Source: JBGQOG01 sp052113705 (lineage in GTDB: Bacteria; Pseudomonadota; Alphaproteobacteria; Rhodobacterales; Rhodobacteraceae). From it: a stretch of DNA of 64,000 bases. Of this stretch, positions 16,891 to 25,301 are shown in pieces. Within the stretch, counting starts at the first letter, position 1. The number at the start of each line of letters is the position of its first letter. The position numbers were made by a program, and so were the translations under genes. Under the pieces are notes generated by a model. The model was not told the origin of the DNA, made no database searches, and saw only the letters and a list, made by a program, of their open reading frames with translations. The stretch spans positions 14,824-78,823 of the forward strand of contig NZ_JBGQOG010000021.1 of NCBI RefSeq assembly GCF_052113705.1, in the 5' to 3' direction.

Positions 16891-17972
16891 TGGTCACGCG
16901 GCCCCCGCATTTCTTCCTCGATCTTGGCGAGGGGAACCTTGAGAAGCTGCGCCGCGCGCACAGGCGAAATCATCTCTTCGGCGAGCGCCCGATAGACCAG
17001 CCGCTCAAAGCGGAGCGGTTTCTCGAATGCGCCGAGACCCTGCCCGTCTTCAATCGGAGAAGGCTCACCGGTTCGCCAGGCGCGGGCATAGGTGCGGAAC
17101 GCATAATCGACGATCGCTTCCGGCAGCAATCCGACATCACGCAATCGCATCAACATGGCTGCCGCCGACATCCCGTAGAACCGCTTCAGCCGGATCAGCT
17201 CGTGATAGGTGATCCCGTGCCGACCTTCGCCGACTTCTTTGCGCAGATGATCGGCGGGCGCGAGGAAGGCTCCCGCGAAGCGGTGCATCGCCTTTTCGAG
17301 CTTCATGCTGGCCGGATTGGCCACGTCCTTGATGACACGATGCGCCAGCTCGTGCGCGAGGTTGAATCGCTTGCGCTCGATATTGGTGCGGCTTGAGATC
17401 ACCACAACTTCAGTATCTGGCTTGCCGCCGGTGCGCTTCACGGCACAGGCCAGCCCATCGAACCGCTCCGGAAGGTCCGCCTCGATCACCTTGACCCCCT
17501 TCTTTTCAAGAAGATCGGTGATGCTGGGGATAGGATCGTTTCCGAGCTCCCATTTGCGCCGCAACTCCCGTGCCTTGTGTTCGATTTCGTCGGGCGAGCC
17601 TACGGCATCGCACCGAACCTCCACGAACGGATCGGCAGTCTCTTCGAGGCCGAGAATGTCTTCGACGGCGAGGTAGTCTTCCAGCTTCTCGATCACGAGA
17701 GCTTCGGCATGGGCGCGGTCCTTGGCCGAGGTTCCGGAATGCTTCCGAAACTCGACGCCGGACAATTCCGCGACCTGGCCACTCATCAGAAAGTCGAGCG
17801 ATACGCCGAGGGCTTTGCCAAGGCCGACGAGGACCGAAGAGGAGGGCATCATCTTGCCGCCCTCGTATTTGCTGATCGCTTGGGCGGAAACGGGCGGGGA
17901 GACGCGTTCCGACAGGGCTTGCAACGACAGTCCCGCCCTCTTTCTTGCCAGCTTCAGCCGATCCGCGAACAT
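16887..17972 (-). CDS. XRE-family HTH and ImmA/IrrE-type metallopeptidase
   Basis: A 361-residue two-domain regulator. Residues ~5-60 form an XRE helix-turn-helix (KRAGLSLQALSERVSPPVSAQ, then ISKYEGGK). The central part carries the ImmA/IrrE zinc protease motif HELAH (~206-210, in NLAHELAHRV) with a downstream MHRFAGAFLAPADHL typical of the family. ImmA/IrrE proteins cleave or displace repressors after a signal, often in mobile elements and stress responses. It is the first gene of a two-gene operon with the PIN protein. A consensus promoter lies 52-80 bp upstream. It probably represses its own divergent promoter region. Confidence 0.9.
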   Translation of the reverse strand: MFADRLKLARKRAGLSLQALSERVSPPVSAQAISKYEGGKMMPSSSVLVGLGKALGVSLDFLMSGQVAELSGVEFRKHSGTSAKDRAHAEALVIEKLEDYLAVEDILGLEETADPFVEVRCDAVGSPDEIEHKARELRRKWELGNDPIPSITDLLEKKGVKVIEADLPERFDGLACAVKRTGGKPDTEVVVISSRTNIERKRFNLAHELAHRVIKDVANPASMKLEKAMHRFAGAFLAPADHLRKEVGEGRHGITYHELIRLKRFYGMSAAAMLMRLRDVGLLPEAIVDYAFRTYARAWRTGEPSPIEDGQGLGAFEKPLRFERLVYRALAEEMISPVRAAQLLKVPLAKIEEEMRGPRDQ

Positions 17973-17995
17973 GCCATCTCTCCCTTTGGCTTGTT

Positions 17996-18054
17996 GGTTG
18001 ATAAACGCATTTTCTTATGATATATATAAACACCAAGTTGCAAAATTGTCAACC
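17996..18054. promoter_or_regulatory. divergent overlapping promoters flanked by GGTTGA/TCAACC
   Basis: AT-rich 60-bp island. Minus strand, towards the XRE-ImmA gene: TTGACA (18047-18052), 17-bp spacer, TTATAT (18024-18029). Plus strand, towards the DUF2188 gene: TTGATA (17998-18003), 17-bp spacer, TATATA (18021-18026). The -10 boxes overlap, and the inverted repeat GGTTGA (17996-18001) / TCAACC (18049-18054) brackets both promoters, a likely operator for the XRE protein. Confidence 0.65.
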
Positions 18055-18077
18055 GAAATCAACACATGAGGTCCGAA

Positions 18078-18302
18078 ATGTCTAAGAAAAATCAGCATGT
18101 TGTGCCGCATCAGAGCGGTTGGGCAGTGAAGGGGGCAGGCAATGAGCGTGCGTCTTCCGTCCACGGCACGCAGCGTGAGGCCATAGCGGCCGCGCGTGAA
18201 ACCGCCATGCGCCAGGGCAGCGAGATGCTGATCCATGGCGAGAACGGCCGCATCCGCGAACGCAACACCTACGGGGCGGACCCCTTCCCGCCGAAGGGCT
18301 AA
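18078..18302 (+). CDS. DUF2188 domain-containing protein
   Basis: A 74-residue protein. It opens MSKKNQHVVPHQSGWAVKGA and continues with TQREAIAAARETAM, then HGENGRIRERNTYGADPFPP, which is the complete DUF2188 pattern (HV-P...W-VK...A...A...A...H...GRI). The start at 18078 is preferred over the ATG at 18066 because the family begins there; GAGG lies about 10 bp upstream. Function unknown. First gene downstream of the divergent promoter, probably cotranscribed with the 68-residue gene 13 bp later. Confidence 0.85.
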   Translation: MSKKNQHVVPHQSGWAVKGAGNERASSVHGTQREAIAAARETAMRQGSEMLIHGENGRIRERNTYGADPFPPKG

Positions 18303-18315
18303 GGAGCACTAACCG

Positions 18316-18522
18316 ATGAAGTTCGAGATGAAGATCAACGGCCGCAAGGTCACGTCGGCCAGCCAGATCGAGTGCGAGCTGACGAAGGCGGCGAAGCACG
18401 CCGTCGAAGAGAGCATCCGCAAGGCGGCAGGGCCGGGCGTCCGGATCAAGAAGACGCGCGAGGGCTACATCGCAGAAGGTTCGCCGGATCAGATCGACCG
18501 GTTGACCCGTCGTCTTCGCTGA
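18316..18522 (+). CDS. small basic hypothetical protein
   Basis: A 68-residue, Lys/Arg-rich protein with AAGGAG in front of its ATG. It opens with a beta-type segment (MKFEMKINGRKVTS), then a helix (ELTKAAKHAVEESIRKAAGP) and ends with a strand and helix (YIAEGSPDQIDRLTRRL). The size and layout suggest a small alpha/beta fold. No family was recognised. It is followed 34 bp later by a terminator, so it closes a two-gene transcript with DUF2188. Confidence 0.72.
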   Translation: MKFEMKINGRKVTSASQIECELTKAAKHAVEESIRKAAGPGVRIKKTREGYIAEGSPDQIDRLTRRLR

Positions 18523-18556
18523 GTGCGTCAAGATATGGTGGCAATAACACAGAAAC

Positions 18557-18595
18557 CCCCGCTACACTTTGTGTAACGGGGCCGGTTTTGTTAAG
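18557..18595 (+). terminator. terminator of the DUF2188 transcript
   Basis: Stem CCCCGCTACAC / GTGTAACGGGG (one mismatch) with a TTT loop at 18557-18581, followed by CCGGTTTTGTT. Confidence 0.75.
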
Positions 18596-18684
18596 ATTGA
18601 GCCGCAAGGGCCGAGTCTTTGGCTCTTCCGTTCAGGGAAGAGAACGGAGCGCGACTTTCTTGGTTCGTTCCAGGAGGAGTAACT

Positions 18685-19773
18685 ATGGCTAGCGCCCGCC
18701 CCCTTCGACGCGATATTGCGGTCGAACACCCCTTGTTCCGGCTATTCAAGGACTTGCCGGGCGACTACCTGGCCGAGGAGTTCCTCGCCCATATCCGCAC
18801 GACCGGCGCGCCGGAAAGTTTCCCAGGCATCCATCCAGGACCGCTCGCCAAGACCGAGCCCTTCCGCAAGCTGGCCGCATTCAGCATCGACCGCATTAAG
18901 CGTCCGGACGCCGACATGGCGTATTGTCCGATGTGCCATCAGCCCAACAAGTACCTCGAAGGGGCGTTCGTCTATCTAACCGACCTGAGGGCGGTTGCTG
19001 CCATCGGCCACGAATGCGCCGCTATGGAAAACCGCGCCGCCGCCGACAAGGACTATCGCGCTCGCCGCGATCAGCGCGCCGAGGAGGATTATCTTCTCGC
19101 CAACCTGCCCCATGTCTCGCGCAAGATGGACGCCATCCGCGCGGTTCGACCCGCCGCCGCTGAAGCCCTTCGGGTGTTTCGCCTCTTGCGGAAAGACGCC
19201 CCAGATGCCGTTCGCCAGCTTCGCGCCATCAAGCAGAAGGGGGCACGCCTGACCGTCGCTGAGACCATCGACGCCAAGCTGGCCGAGATCGGCCCGTCCG
19301 GCTTCAAAGGGTCGAGCGGGAAGCAGACGCGCGACGCCGTGTTCGGCGTCCTTGCCGGAACCACAGCCGTCATCAACGACTACAATCCCATGGCCGAGCT
19401 GAACCGCATTGAGACGGTCTTGAAGGTTTTCCCCGAGTGTGGCTCCGAGGACGACGCCCTCGAAGCTATCTGCCAGATGACGGATGCCGAGCGCAAATGG
19501 GCCGCGACCCGCCTTCGGCAGACGGACAGCGACTTCCGAAAATTCCAGGCGAGGATGGCTGATTTCTGCGCGTTCTTCACCGCCGAGAACATCGCCCGCA
19601 TCGATGCCTGGACCCAACACCCCGAGCATCCGTCCCGATGCCGGATCAAGCGAGCAGAGCAGCGAGGATCAGTGATCCTATCGATTTCAAGTTACGAGGA
19701 TCGGTTTCGCGCCGTCATTGCACCGGACATCGAATCCTACCGTGCTGAAGAATGGCCTTTCGCAGACACATGA
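18685..19773 (+). CDS. protein of unknown function with a CxxC...HxC cluster
   Basis: A 362-residue protein, not recognised. The start at 18685 has AGGAGGAG directly upstream and is preferred over the ATG at 18619. It contains CPMCHQPN (~77-84) and, about 30 residues on, IGHECAAME, a possible zinc site built from CxxC and HxC. The rest is helical and charged, with no signal peptide or membrane segment. It is monocistronic between the terminator at 18557 and a 480-bp gap. Its position next to the ImmA/PIN locus suggests it belongs to the same acquired block, but no function can be assigned. Confidence 0.75.
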   Translation: MASARPLRRDIAVEHPLFRLFKDLPGDYLAEEFLAHIRTTGAPESFPGIHPGPLAKTEPFRKLAAFSIDRIKRPDADMAYCPMCHQPNKYLEGAFVYLTDLRAVAAIGHECAAMENRAAADKDYRARRDQRAEEDYLLANLPHVSRKMDAIRAVRPAAAEALRVFRLLRKDAPDAVRQLRAIKQKGARLTVAETIDAKLAEIGPSGFKGSSGKQTRDAVFGVLAGTTAVINDYNPMAELNRIETVLKVFPECGSEDDALEAICQMTDAERKWAATRLRQTDSDFRKFQARMADFCAFFTAENIARIDAWTQHPEHPSRCRIKRAEQRGSVILSISSYEDRFRAVIAPDIESYRAEEWPFADT

Positions 19774-20257
19774 GCCTTGAGGTTGCACCGTGATCCGTTC
19801 TGTGGAGATGGCGCGCTTAAACATGTTCTGCAGATCGGGTATTGGGGGAGGTTTCCTTTCCCCTAGCAATTCATCTCATTTGCTGACCGCCAAAAGCTTG
19901 ATTTCTGACAGTTCCGCTCCGCATCAGTACAATGGTGATAAGGAACTCGCTGCGGCGCCAGTCGAGCGGCGGTTAAGGGGAGCGCCGCCGCGCAGCATTC
20001 TGCGTGGTTGACAGGCAGCAATGGGCCGACCGCGATGGCGCGGCCGTCATCTTCGCGATGGGCGTAGAGCGGACACTCTGTGTCGGCATGTGACACGCAC
20101 TCCGCGACCACCACCACTACTGCGGCCATTAGCCTGACTAATGCCTACCTCAAGATCATTCTCCTTTGCGCCGTATCGCTCGCGGGCATAATCCTGAGCG
20201 AAAGGCAAAGGTTGCGACGCCGAGACGCCGCAACATCGCAGCAAAGGAGAGCCGCGC
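19774..20257. other. intergenic region, no gene recognised
   Basis: About 480 bp. No good reading frame was found. The right end holds the promoter and an AAAGGAGAG ribosome site for the DapA-like gene. Confidence 0.45.
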
Positions 20258-21175
20258 ATGGGCGTCCGTTTCAGGCTAGAGGGCATTTATACGCCCGTGA
20301 TCACGCCCTTCTTCGCGGATGGCTCGATCGACTTCGACTCTTTGGCAGAATTGGTGGACCGCCTCGCCGACGCAGGCGTTCACGGGTTGATTTCGGGCGG
20401 CTCTACCGGAGAGAACTATGCCGAGACGATCGAGGAACGGCTGCAGATCGCACGCTTCGTGGTCGAGCGCGCCAAGGGCCGGATGCCGGTCTTCATCGGC
20501 ACGGGTGCGATGCGCACGCCGGATTCCATCGCACTGGCGACCGGCGCACGCGAAATGAATGCCGACGGCATTCTCCTCGGCACGCCGCCCTATTCGGTGC
20601 CCACGGAACGCGAGAACGCGCTGAATGCGCTGGCCATTGACCGCGCCGCTGACCTGCCGATCATTCTCTACAACTACCCCGGCCGGATGAGCGTCGAGAT
20701 GGGGCGCGACTTCCTTGACCGCGTCGGCCGGTCGCAGAACGTCATCGGCATCAAGGAAAGTTCGGGCGACATCAACCGCGTTCATCTGCTGGCGCGCGAT
20801 TATCCGCATATCCAGATGTCCTGCGGCATGGACGACCAGGCGCTGGAATTCTTCGCATGGGGCGCGCAAAGCTGGATCTGCGGCGGGTCGAACTTCCTGC
20901 CCGAAGAACATATCGCGCTGTGGGAGACCTGTGTGGTCAAGGGCGATTTCGCTAAGGGTCGCCGCATCATGTCGGCCATGCTCCCCTTGATGGCCGTGTT
21001 GGAACAGGGCGGAAAGTTCATCCAATGCATCAAGCACGGGGTCGAGGTCACGGGCATAAAGGCCGGACCGATGCGCCCGCCGCTGAAAGGGCTGAACAAG
21101 GAAGAAAAGCGCGAGCTTGAGCAGGTAATCCGCACGCTCAAGACCACCGTCCAAGCGATCCTGAAAGGGAACTGA
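20258..21175 (+). CDS. dihydrodipicolinate synthase/N-acetylneuraminate lyase family protein
   Basis: Class I aldolase-like TIM barrel of 305 residues. The family's catalytic residues are in place: GGSTGEN (phosphate or carboxylate loop, ~47-53), Tyr in ILYNYPGRMS (~133-142) and the Schiff-base Lys in VIGIKESSGD (~161-170). A role in lysine synthesis is unlikely in this catabolic context. Related enzymes on catabolic operons act as deaminases or lyases of keto-acid derivatives, for example in hydroxyproline breakdown. AAAGGAGAG lies upstream. The next gene begins 3 bp after the stop. Confidence 0.85.
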   Translation: MGVRFRLEGIYTPVITPFFADGSIDFDSLAELVDRLADAGVHGLISGGSTGENYAETIEERLQIARFVVERAKGRMPVFIGTGAMRTPDSIALATGAREMNADGILLGTPPYSVPTERENALNALAIDRAADLPIILYNYPGRMSVEMGRDFLDRVGRSQNVIGIKESSGDINRVHLLARDYPHIQMSCGMDDQALEFFAWGAQSWICGGSNFLPEEHIALWETCVVKGDFAKGRRIMSAMLPLMAVLEQGGKFIQCIKHGVEVTGIKAGPMRPPLKGLNKEEKRELEQVIRTLKTTVQAILKGN

Positions 21176-21178
21176 GCC

Positions 21179-22687
21179 ATGTCCGACCTGCTGACGCATG
21201 AAGAATACCACGCCATTGCCGCCGCGCTGGATCTGCCGCAAAACGCATGGATCGATGGCAGCTATCGGCCCGCGATTTCGGGCAAGACATTCGAGACGGT
21301 GAACCCCGCCACCGGTGCAGTGATCGGCACCGTTGCCGCCTGCGCTTCCGCCGATGTGGACCTTGCGGTGGCGAAAGCCCGCGAAGCCTTCGAAGACGGC
21401 CGCTGGTCGCGGCTGCATCCGGGGGCGCGGAAGGATGTGCTGGTGCGACTGGCAAAGCTAATGGAGCGCAACGCACGTGAGCTCGCGGTGATGGAAAGCC
21501 TCGACAGTGGCAAGACGATCTATGACTGCGAACAGGCAGACATCCCGGAGTCGATCCATGTGATCAAATGGCATGGCGAGTTGATCGACAAGATCTACGA
21601 TCAGGTTTCCCCCGCCTCGAACGATCATATCGCCATGATCCTGCGCGAAGCGGTCGGCGTGGTCGGCCTGGTGCTGCCATGGAATTTCCCGCTTCTTATG
21701 CTCGCCTGGAAAATCGGCCCCGCGCTGGCGGCGGGTTGCTCGGTCGTGGTGAAACCCGCCGCCGAAACCTCGCTCACAGCACTTCGTCTTGCCGAACTCG
21801 CCGCCGAGGCGGGCCTGCCGCGCGGCGTTCTGAACATCGTCACGGGCAGCGGGTCCGAAGTGGGCGAACCCCTCGGACGCCACCCGGATGTGGACATGGT
21901 CTCTTTCACCGGATCGACCGTAACAGGGCGCCGCTTCCTGCATTACGCGGCCGACAGCAACCTCAAGGAAGTGGTCCTTGAACTCGGCGGCAAGAACCCC
22001 TGCATCGTGCTCGACGATGCCGAAAACCTCGACGCGGTGGCGGCGCATGTCGTCAATGGGGCTTTCTGGAACATGGGGCAGAACTGTTCCGCCGCCTCGC
22101 GCCTTATCGTCCAGCGCGGCATCAAGGACCGTCTGCTGAGCAAGATCGCAGAACATGCCCGCGAATGGGTGGTGGGCGACCCGCTGAACCCCGAGGTGCG
22201 GGTGGGCGCGCTGGTGTCCAAGGCACATTTCGCCAAGGTGTCGGGCTACCTTTCCGCCGCCGCCAAGGAAACCGTGGTGATGGGCGGCAAGATCGTGGCC
22301 GAAGGCTTTGTGGAACCGACCGTGGTCGAAGTGGCCGGCAATGCCTCGGTCCTCGCCAAGGAAGAAATCTTCGGGCCGATCCTGACCGTGATTCCGGTGA
22401 GTAGCTTCGAAGAGGCCATCGCCGTCGCCAACGACACAGAATACGGCCTCGCCGCCTCGATCTTCACGTCCAACGGCAAGCGGGCCCTTCGCGGCGCGCG
22501 GATGCTGCGGGCGGGCACCGTGACGGTGAACAGCTTCGGCGAGGGCGACATCACGACGCCTTTCGGTGGCTACAAGCAATCGGGCTTCGGCGGGCGTGAC
22601 AATTCGATCCATGCACATGATCAATACACGCAGCTGAAGACAATCTGGCTCGATCTGGCCGATACCAGTGACAGCGAAATCGACTGA
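21179..22687 (+). CDS. aldehyde dehydrogenase family protein (PuuC-like)
   Basis: NAD(P)-dependent aldehyde dehydrogenase, 502 residues, the usual length. Seen: PWNFPLLM (~162-169), cofactor motif SFTGSTVTGRRF (~242-253), the general base Glu in VVLELGGKNP (~262-271), catalytic Cys in NMGQNCSAASR (~297-307) and the C-terminal PFGGYKQSGFG. The overall pattern is closest to gamma-glutamyl-aminobutyraldehyde/PuuC-type enzymes that oxidise amine-derived aldehydes. It probably handles the aldehyde made by the amine oxidase next to it. Start codon follows the DapA-like gene after 3 bp. Confidence 0.92.
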   Translation: MSDLLTHEEYHAIAAALDLPQNAWIDGSYRPAISGKTFETVNPATGAVIGTVAACASADVDLAVAKAREAFEDGRWSRLHPGARKDVLVRLAKLMERNARELAVMESLDSGKTIYDCEQADIPESIHVIKWHGELIDKIYDQVSPASNDHIAMILREAVGVVGLVLPWNFPLLMLAWKIGPALAAGCSVVVKPAAETSLTALRLAELAAEAGLPRGVLNIVTGSGSEVGEPLGRHPDVDMVSFTGSTVTGRRFLHYAADSNLKEVVLELGGKNPCIVLDDAENLDAVAAHVVNGAFWNMGQNCSAASRLIVQRGIKDRLLSKIAEHAREWVVGDPLNPEVRVGALVSKAHFAKVSGYLSAAAKETVVMGGKIVAEGFVEPTVVEVAGNASVLAKEEIFGPILTVIPVSSFEEAIAVANDTEYGLAASIFTSNGKRALRGARMLRAGTVTVNSFGEGDITTPFGGYKQSGFGGRDNSIHAHDQYTQLKTIWLDLADTSDSEID

Positions 22688-22694
22688 GGTCCCA

Positions 22695-24041
22695 ATGGCT
22701 CTGCGCAAGGTTGCCCGACTGCCCGTACATACCGGTCCGGCAGGATGGAATTCGGTCCTGCCGCCCGCTGCCCCCTATCCCAGGCAGCAGGGGGATGTGA
22801 CCTGTGACATTGCCATCGTCGGCGCAGGTTTCGCGGGCCTTTCCGCTGCCCGCCACCTCTCGATGAGCGATCCGTTGCTGACGGTATGCATCCTTGATGC
22901 GGGGCGCGTGGCCGAAGGTTCGGCGGGGCGCAATTCCGGCTTCATGATCGACCTGCCACATGAGCTGACCAGCGCCGACTATGCCGGAGCGGGCGAGGCG
23001 CATGACCGCATGCTGACCCGCCTGAACCGTCAGGCCATCGACTTTGCCGAAGATGTCGCACGAGAATACGCCCTGCCTGCCGGATATTTCCAGCGCTGGG
23101 GCAAGATCAACGGCGCGGCATCGCGCGTGGGCGAACAGGCGAACCGCACCTATGCCGACCACCTTTCGGCGCTGAACGAACCGCACGAGATCTACGACGC
23201 GCAGTCCATGCGCGAGGTGACGGGGACCAGCTACTATTCCAGCGGTCTTTACACCCCCGGTACCGCACTCATCCAGCCTGCGGGCTATATCCGTGGTCTG
23301 GCGGCAGGCCTCGCCTCGCGCGGGGTGAAGGTTTTCGAATCCTCGCCTGTTACCGCCTATGAAAGCAAAGCTGCGGGCTGGGTTCTGACCACACCCAAAG
23401 GCCGCGTGAGCGCTTCGCGGGTGATCCTCGCCAACAACGGCCATCTGGAAAGCTTCGGCTTCAAACGTGGTCAGCTCATGCACATCATGCTGAACGCCTG
23501 CATGACCGAAGAAATCCCCGACCACCTGCTGCGCGGTCTTGGCGGCCAAGAGACATGGGGTCTCACCCCGTCCGACCCGATGGGCGCGACCGTGCGCCGC
23601 ATCTCCACCGCGCAAGGCGGCAACCGTATCGTCATCCGGCAGGGCGCCTATTACCGCCCGACGATGCAGACGAGCGGCGGTGATCTCACCCGGGCAGAGG
23701 CGAAAATGCGCGCCAAGTTCGACGCCCGTTTCCCCACTCTGCGCGGCGTGAAATTCGAAACTGCATGGTCGGGCCACCTGTGCCTGACGAAAAATGCCGT
23801 ATCGGTCATGCGAGAATTGGAACCTGGCCTTTACGCCGCCTGCGTGCAGAACGGCCTTGGCACCACCCGTGGCACGTTGACGGGCATCGGAGCCGCCGAC
23901 CTCGCCCTTGGCCGGACCAGCGAGATCACCCGTTTCTTCCTTGCCGAAGCCGAGCCTGCGCGCCTGCCGCCACACCCATTCGACACCGTCGGCGCAAATG
24001 CCTATCTTCGCTGGAAGGAATGGCAAGCAAGGGCCGAATGA
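22695..24041 (+). CDS. FAD-dependent oxidoreductase, DAO family (amine/amino acid oxidase-like)
   Basis: A 448-residue flavoprotein. The dinucleotide-binding motif CDIAIVGAGFAGLSAARHL lies at ~36-54, with the acidic LDAGRVAEGSAGRNSGF after it, as in DadA/PuuB-like oxidases. The C-terminal FAD segment is LYAACVQNGLGTTRGTLTG. It should oxidise an amine or imino acid and pass the product to the aldehyde dehydrogenase. The start at 22695 (GAGG upstream) is used. Its stop overlaps the LysR gene start. Substrate unknown; the adjacent betaine-type transporter suggests a quaternary or cyclic amine. Confidence 0.88.
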   Translation: MALRKVARLPVHTGPAGWNSVLPPAAPYPRQQGDVTCDIAIVGAGFAGLSAARHLSMSDPLLTVCILDAGRVAEGSAGRNSGFMIDLPHELTSADYAGAGEAHDRMLTRLNRQAIDFAEDVAREYALPAGYFQRWGKINGAASRVGEQANRTYADHLSALNEPHEIYDAQSMREVTGTSYYSSGLYTPGTALIQPAGYIRGLAAGLASRGVKVFESSPVTAYESKAAGWVLTTPKGRVSASRVILANNGHLESFGFKRGQLMHIMLNACMTEEIPDHLLRGLGGQETWGLTPSDPMGATVRRISTAQGGNRIVIRQGAYYRPTMQTSGGDLTRAEAKMRAKFDARFPTLRGVKFETAWSGHLCLTKNAVSVMRELEPGLYAACVQNGLGTTRGTLTGIGAADLALGRTSEITRFFLAEAEPARLPPHPFDTVGANAYLRWKEWQARAE

Positions 24042-24976
24042 TGAGACCGGTTCGCCGCAGACACCTCCCCTCGCTCGGCGCGCTCGCCACCTTTGAGGTG
24101 GCGGCAAAACACCTTAGCTTCACGCTGGCGGCGAAGGAACTCAACATCACCCAAGGGGCGGTCAGCCAGCAGATACGCGTCCTGGAAAAAGCGCTGGAAC
24201 TGCCGCTCTTCGTGCGTAAGCACAACGCGCTGGAGCTGACGGCGGCGGGAAGTGACCTCTACACCGCCGTATCGGCGGGGCTCGACACCATCAGTGCAGG
24301 CGTGGGCCTGTTGCAGCCGGACGGACAGCCCGAAACGGTAACGGTTTCTGCGACCGATGGCATGGCTGTCTATTGGCTGAAACCGCTGATCGAAAGCTTC
24401 CGCGCCGAACATCCGCAGATCGGCTTCGTCGTCCTCGCCTCCGACGAGGATAACGCCCTGCGCAACTATTCCGGCGTCGATATCGCGCTGCTGTGCGGCA
24501 ACGAACGCAGCGAGGTCGGTGAGGAGTTGCATTTCCTGTTCCCCGAGGCCGCCCAACCCGTCTGTTCCCCCGGCTATCTGGCCAAGTGCGGCCCCTTTCC
24601 CGATGCCCAAAGCCTGAACCGTGCCAACCTGCTGCATCTGCACGAACGCCATTGGAGCGCCGATGCCATCGGCTGGCAGCCGCTTGGCTGGGAGGAGTGG
24701 TTCCGCGCGCAAGGCGCACGCTGGGAACGGGGCGCATCCAGCCTGTCGACGAACAAGGTCGCGCTGCTGATCGAGGCAACCTTGGCAGGCGAGGGCATCA
24801 TGCTCGGCTGGCAGCACATGGTGCAAAAGCCGCTTGCCGAGGGCCGCCTCGTTATTGCCCATCCGGCTCCGGTCTCGGCCGGGCGCGGCAATTTCCTGCG
24901 CTGCGCCACCAGCGCGCTCCAACGGCCTGCGGTCGCGCGTTTCGTCGACCATCTGCTGCTCTCGCTAAAACGCTGA
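24038..24976 (+). CDS. LysR family regulator, GcvA-like
   Basis: A 312-residue regulator starting at 24038 (ATGATG overlapping the TGA of the oxidase gene). The N-terminal helix-turn-helix (LPSLGALATFEVAAKHLSFT, then ELNITQGAVSQQIRVLEKAL) is of the GcvA type, whose members often open with a proline-rich RRHLPSL. The effector domain follows (VTVSATDGMAVYWLKPLIES). Being in the same operon, it probably senses the substrate or an intermediate and regulates this operon and the ABC transporter downstream. Confidence 0.9.
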   Translation: MMRPVRRRHLPSLGALATFEVAAKHLSFTLAAKELNITQGAVSQQIRVLEKALELPLFVRKHNALELTAAGSDLYTAVSAGLDTISAGVGLLQPDGQPETVTVSATDGMAVYWLKPLIESFRAEHPQIGFVVLASDEDNALRNYSGVDIALLCGNERSEVGEELHFLFPEAAQPVCSPGYLAKCGPFPDAQSLNRANLLHLHERHWSADAIGWQPLGWEEWFRAQGARWERGASSLSTNKVALLIEATLAGEGIMLGWQHMVQKPLAEGRLVIAHPAPVSAGRGNFLRCATSALQRPAVARFVDHLLLSLKR

Positions 24977-25301
24977 ACGCGGGCCGGGCCCGTTCGGAAA
25001 TCACGAAAATCACCAAAAAAATCAGTTACTTGCAGATTCGCGTCGGCCATTAGATGGGCTAATGCAAAACCCTGCAAAATTCTCGTTTGCCGCAGAATGG
25101 CTGAATACAGGATACCGTTAGAAGGCAAGGTTTGACGGCCTGACCACGGTGCGCCTGTCGACTGCGCCCCGCCAGACTGGAGACAGTGCGCGGTGCGCAC
25201 TCCCACCAAAAAGATCGCCGGCATCCGGCGGAGGGCGCAAGCGCGCAATCCGTCCGTATGCGCACACGGTGGCACGAACCCCAACACATCCGGAGGATCC
25301 A
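24977..25301. promoter_or_regulatory. promoter region of the betaine-type ABC operon
   Basis: A 325-bp gap with AT-richer stretches (near 25005-25090) than its surroundings and a tandem TGCAAAA (25062-25068 and 25072-25078). It probably carries the promoter and LysR sites for the transporter operon. The exact sites are not resolved. Confidence 0.4.

Noticed and set aside
22551..24107. 518-codon open frame on the minus strand
   Set aside because: Exactly antisense to the FAD oxidoreductase gene; low-complexity His/Arg/Gly-rich translation typical of the opposite strand of GC-rich genes.
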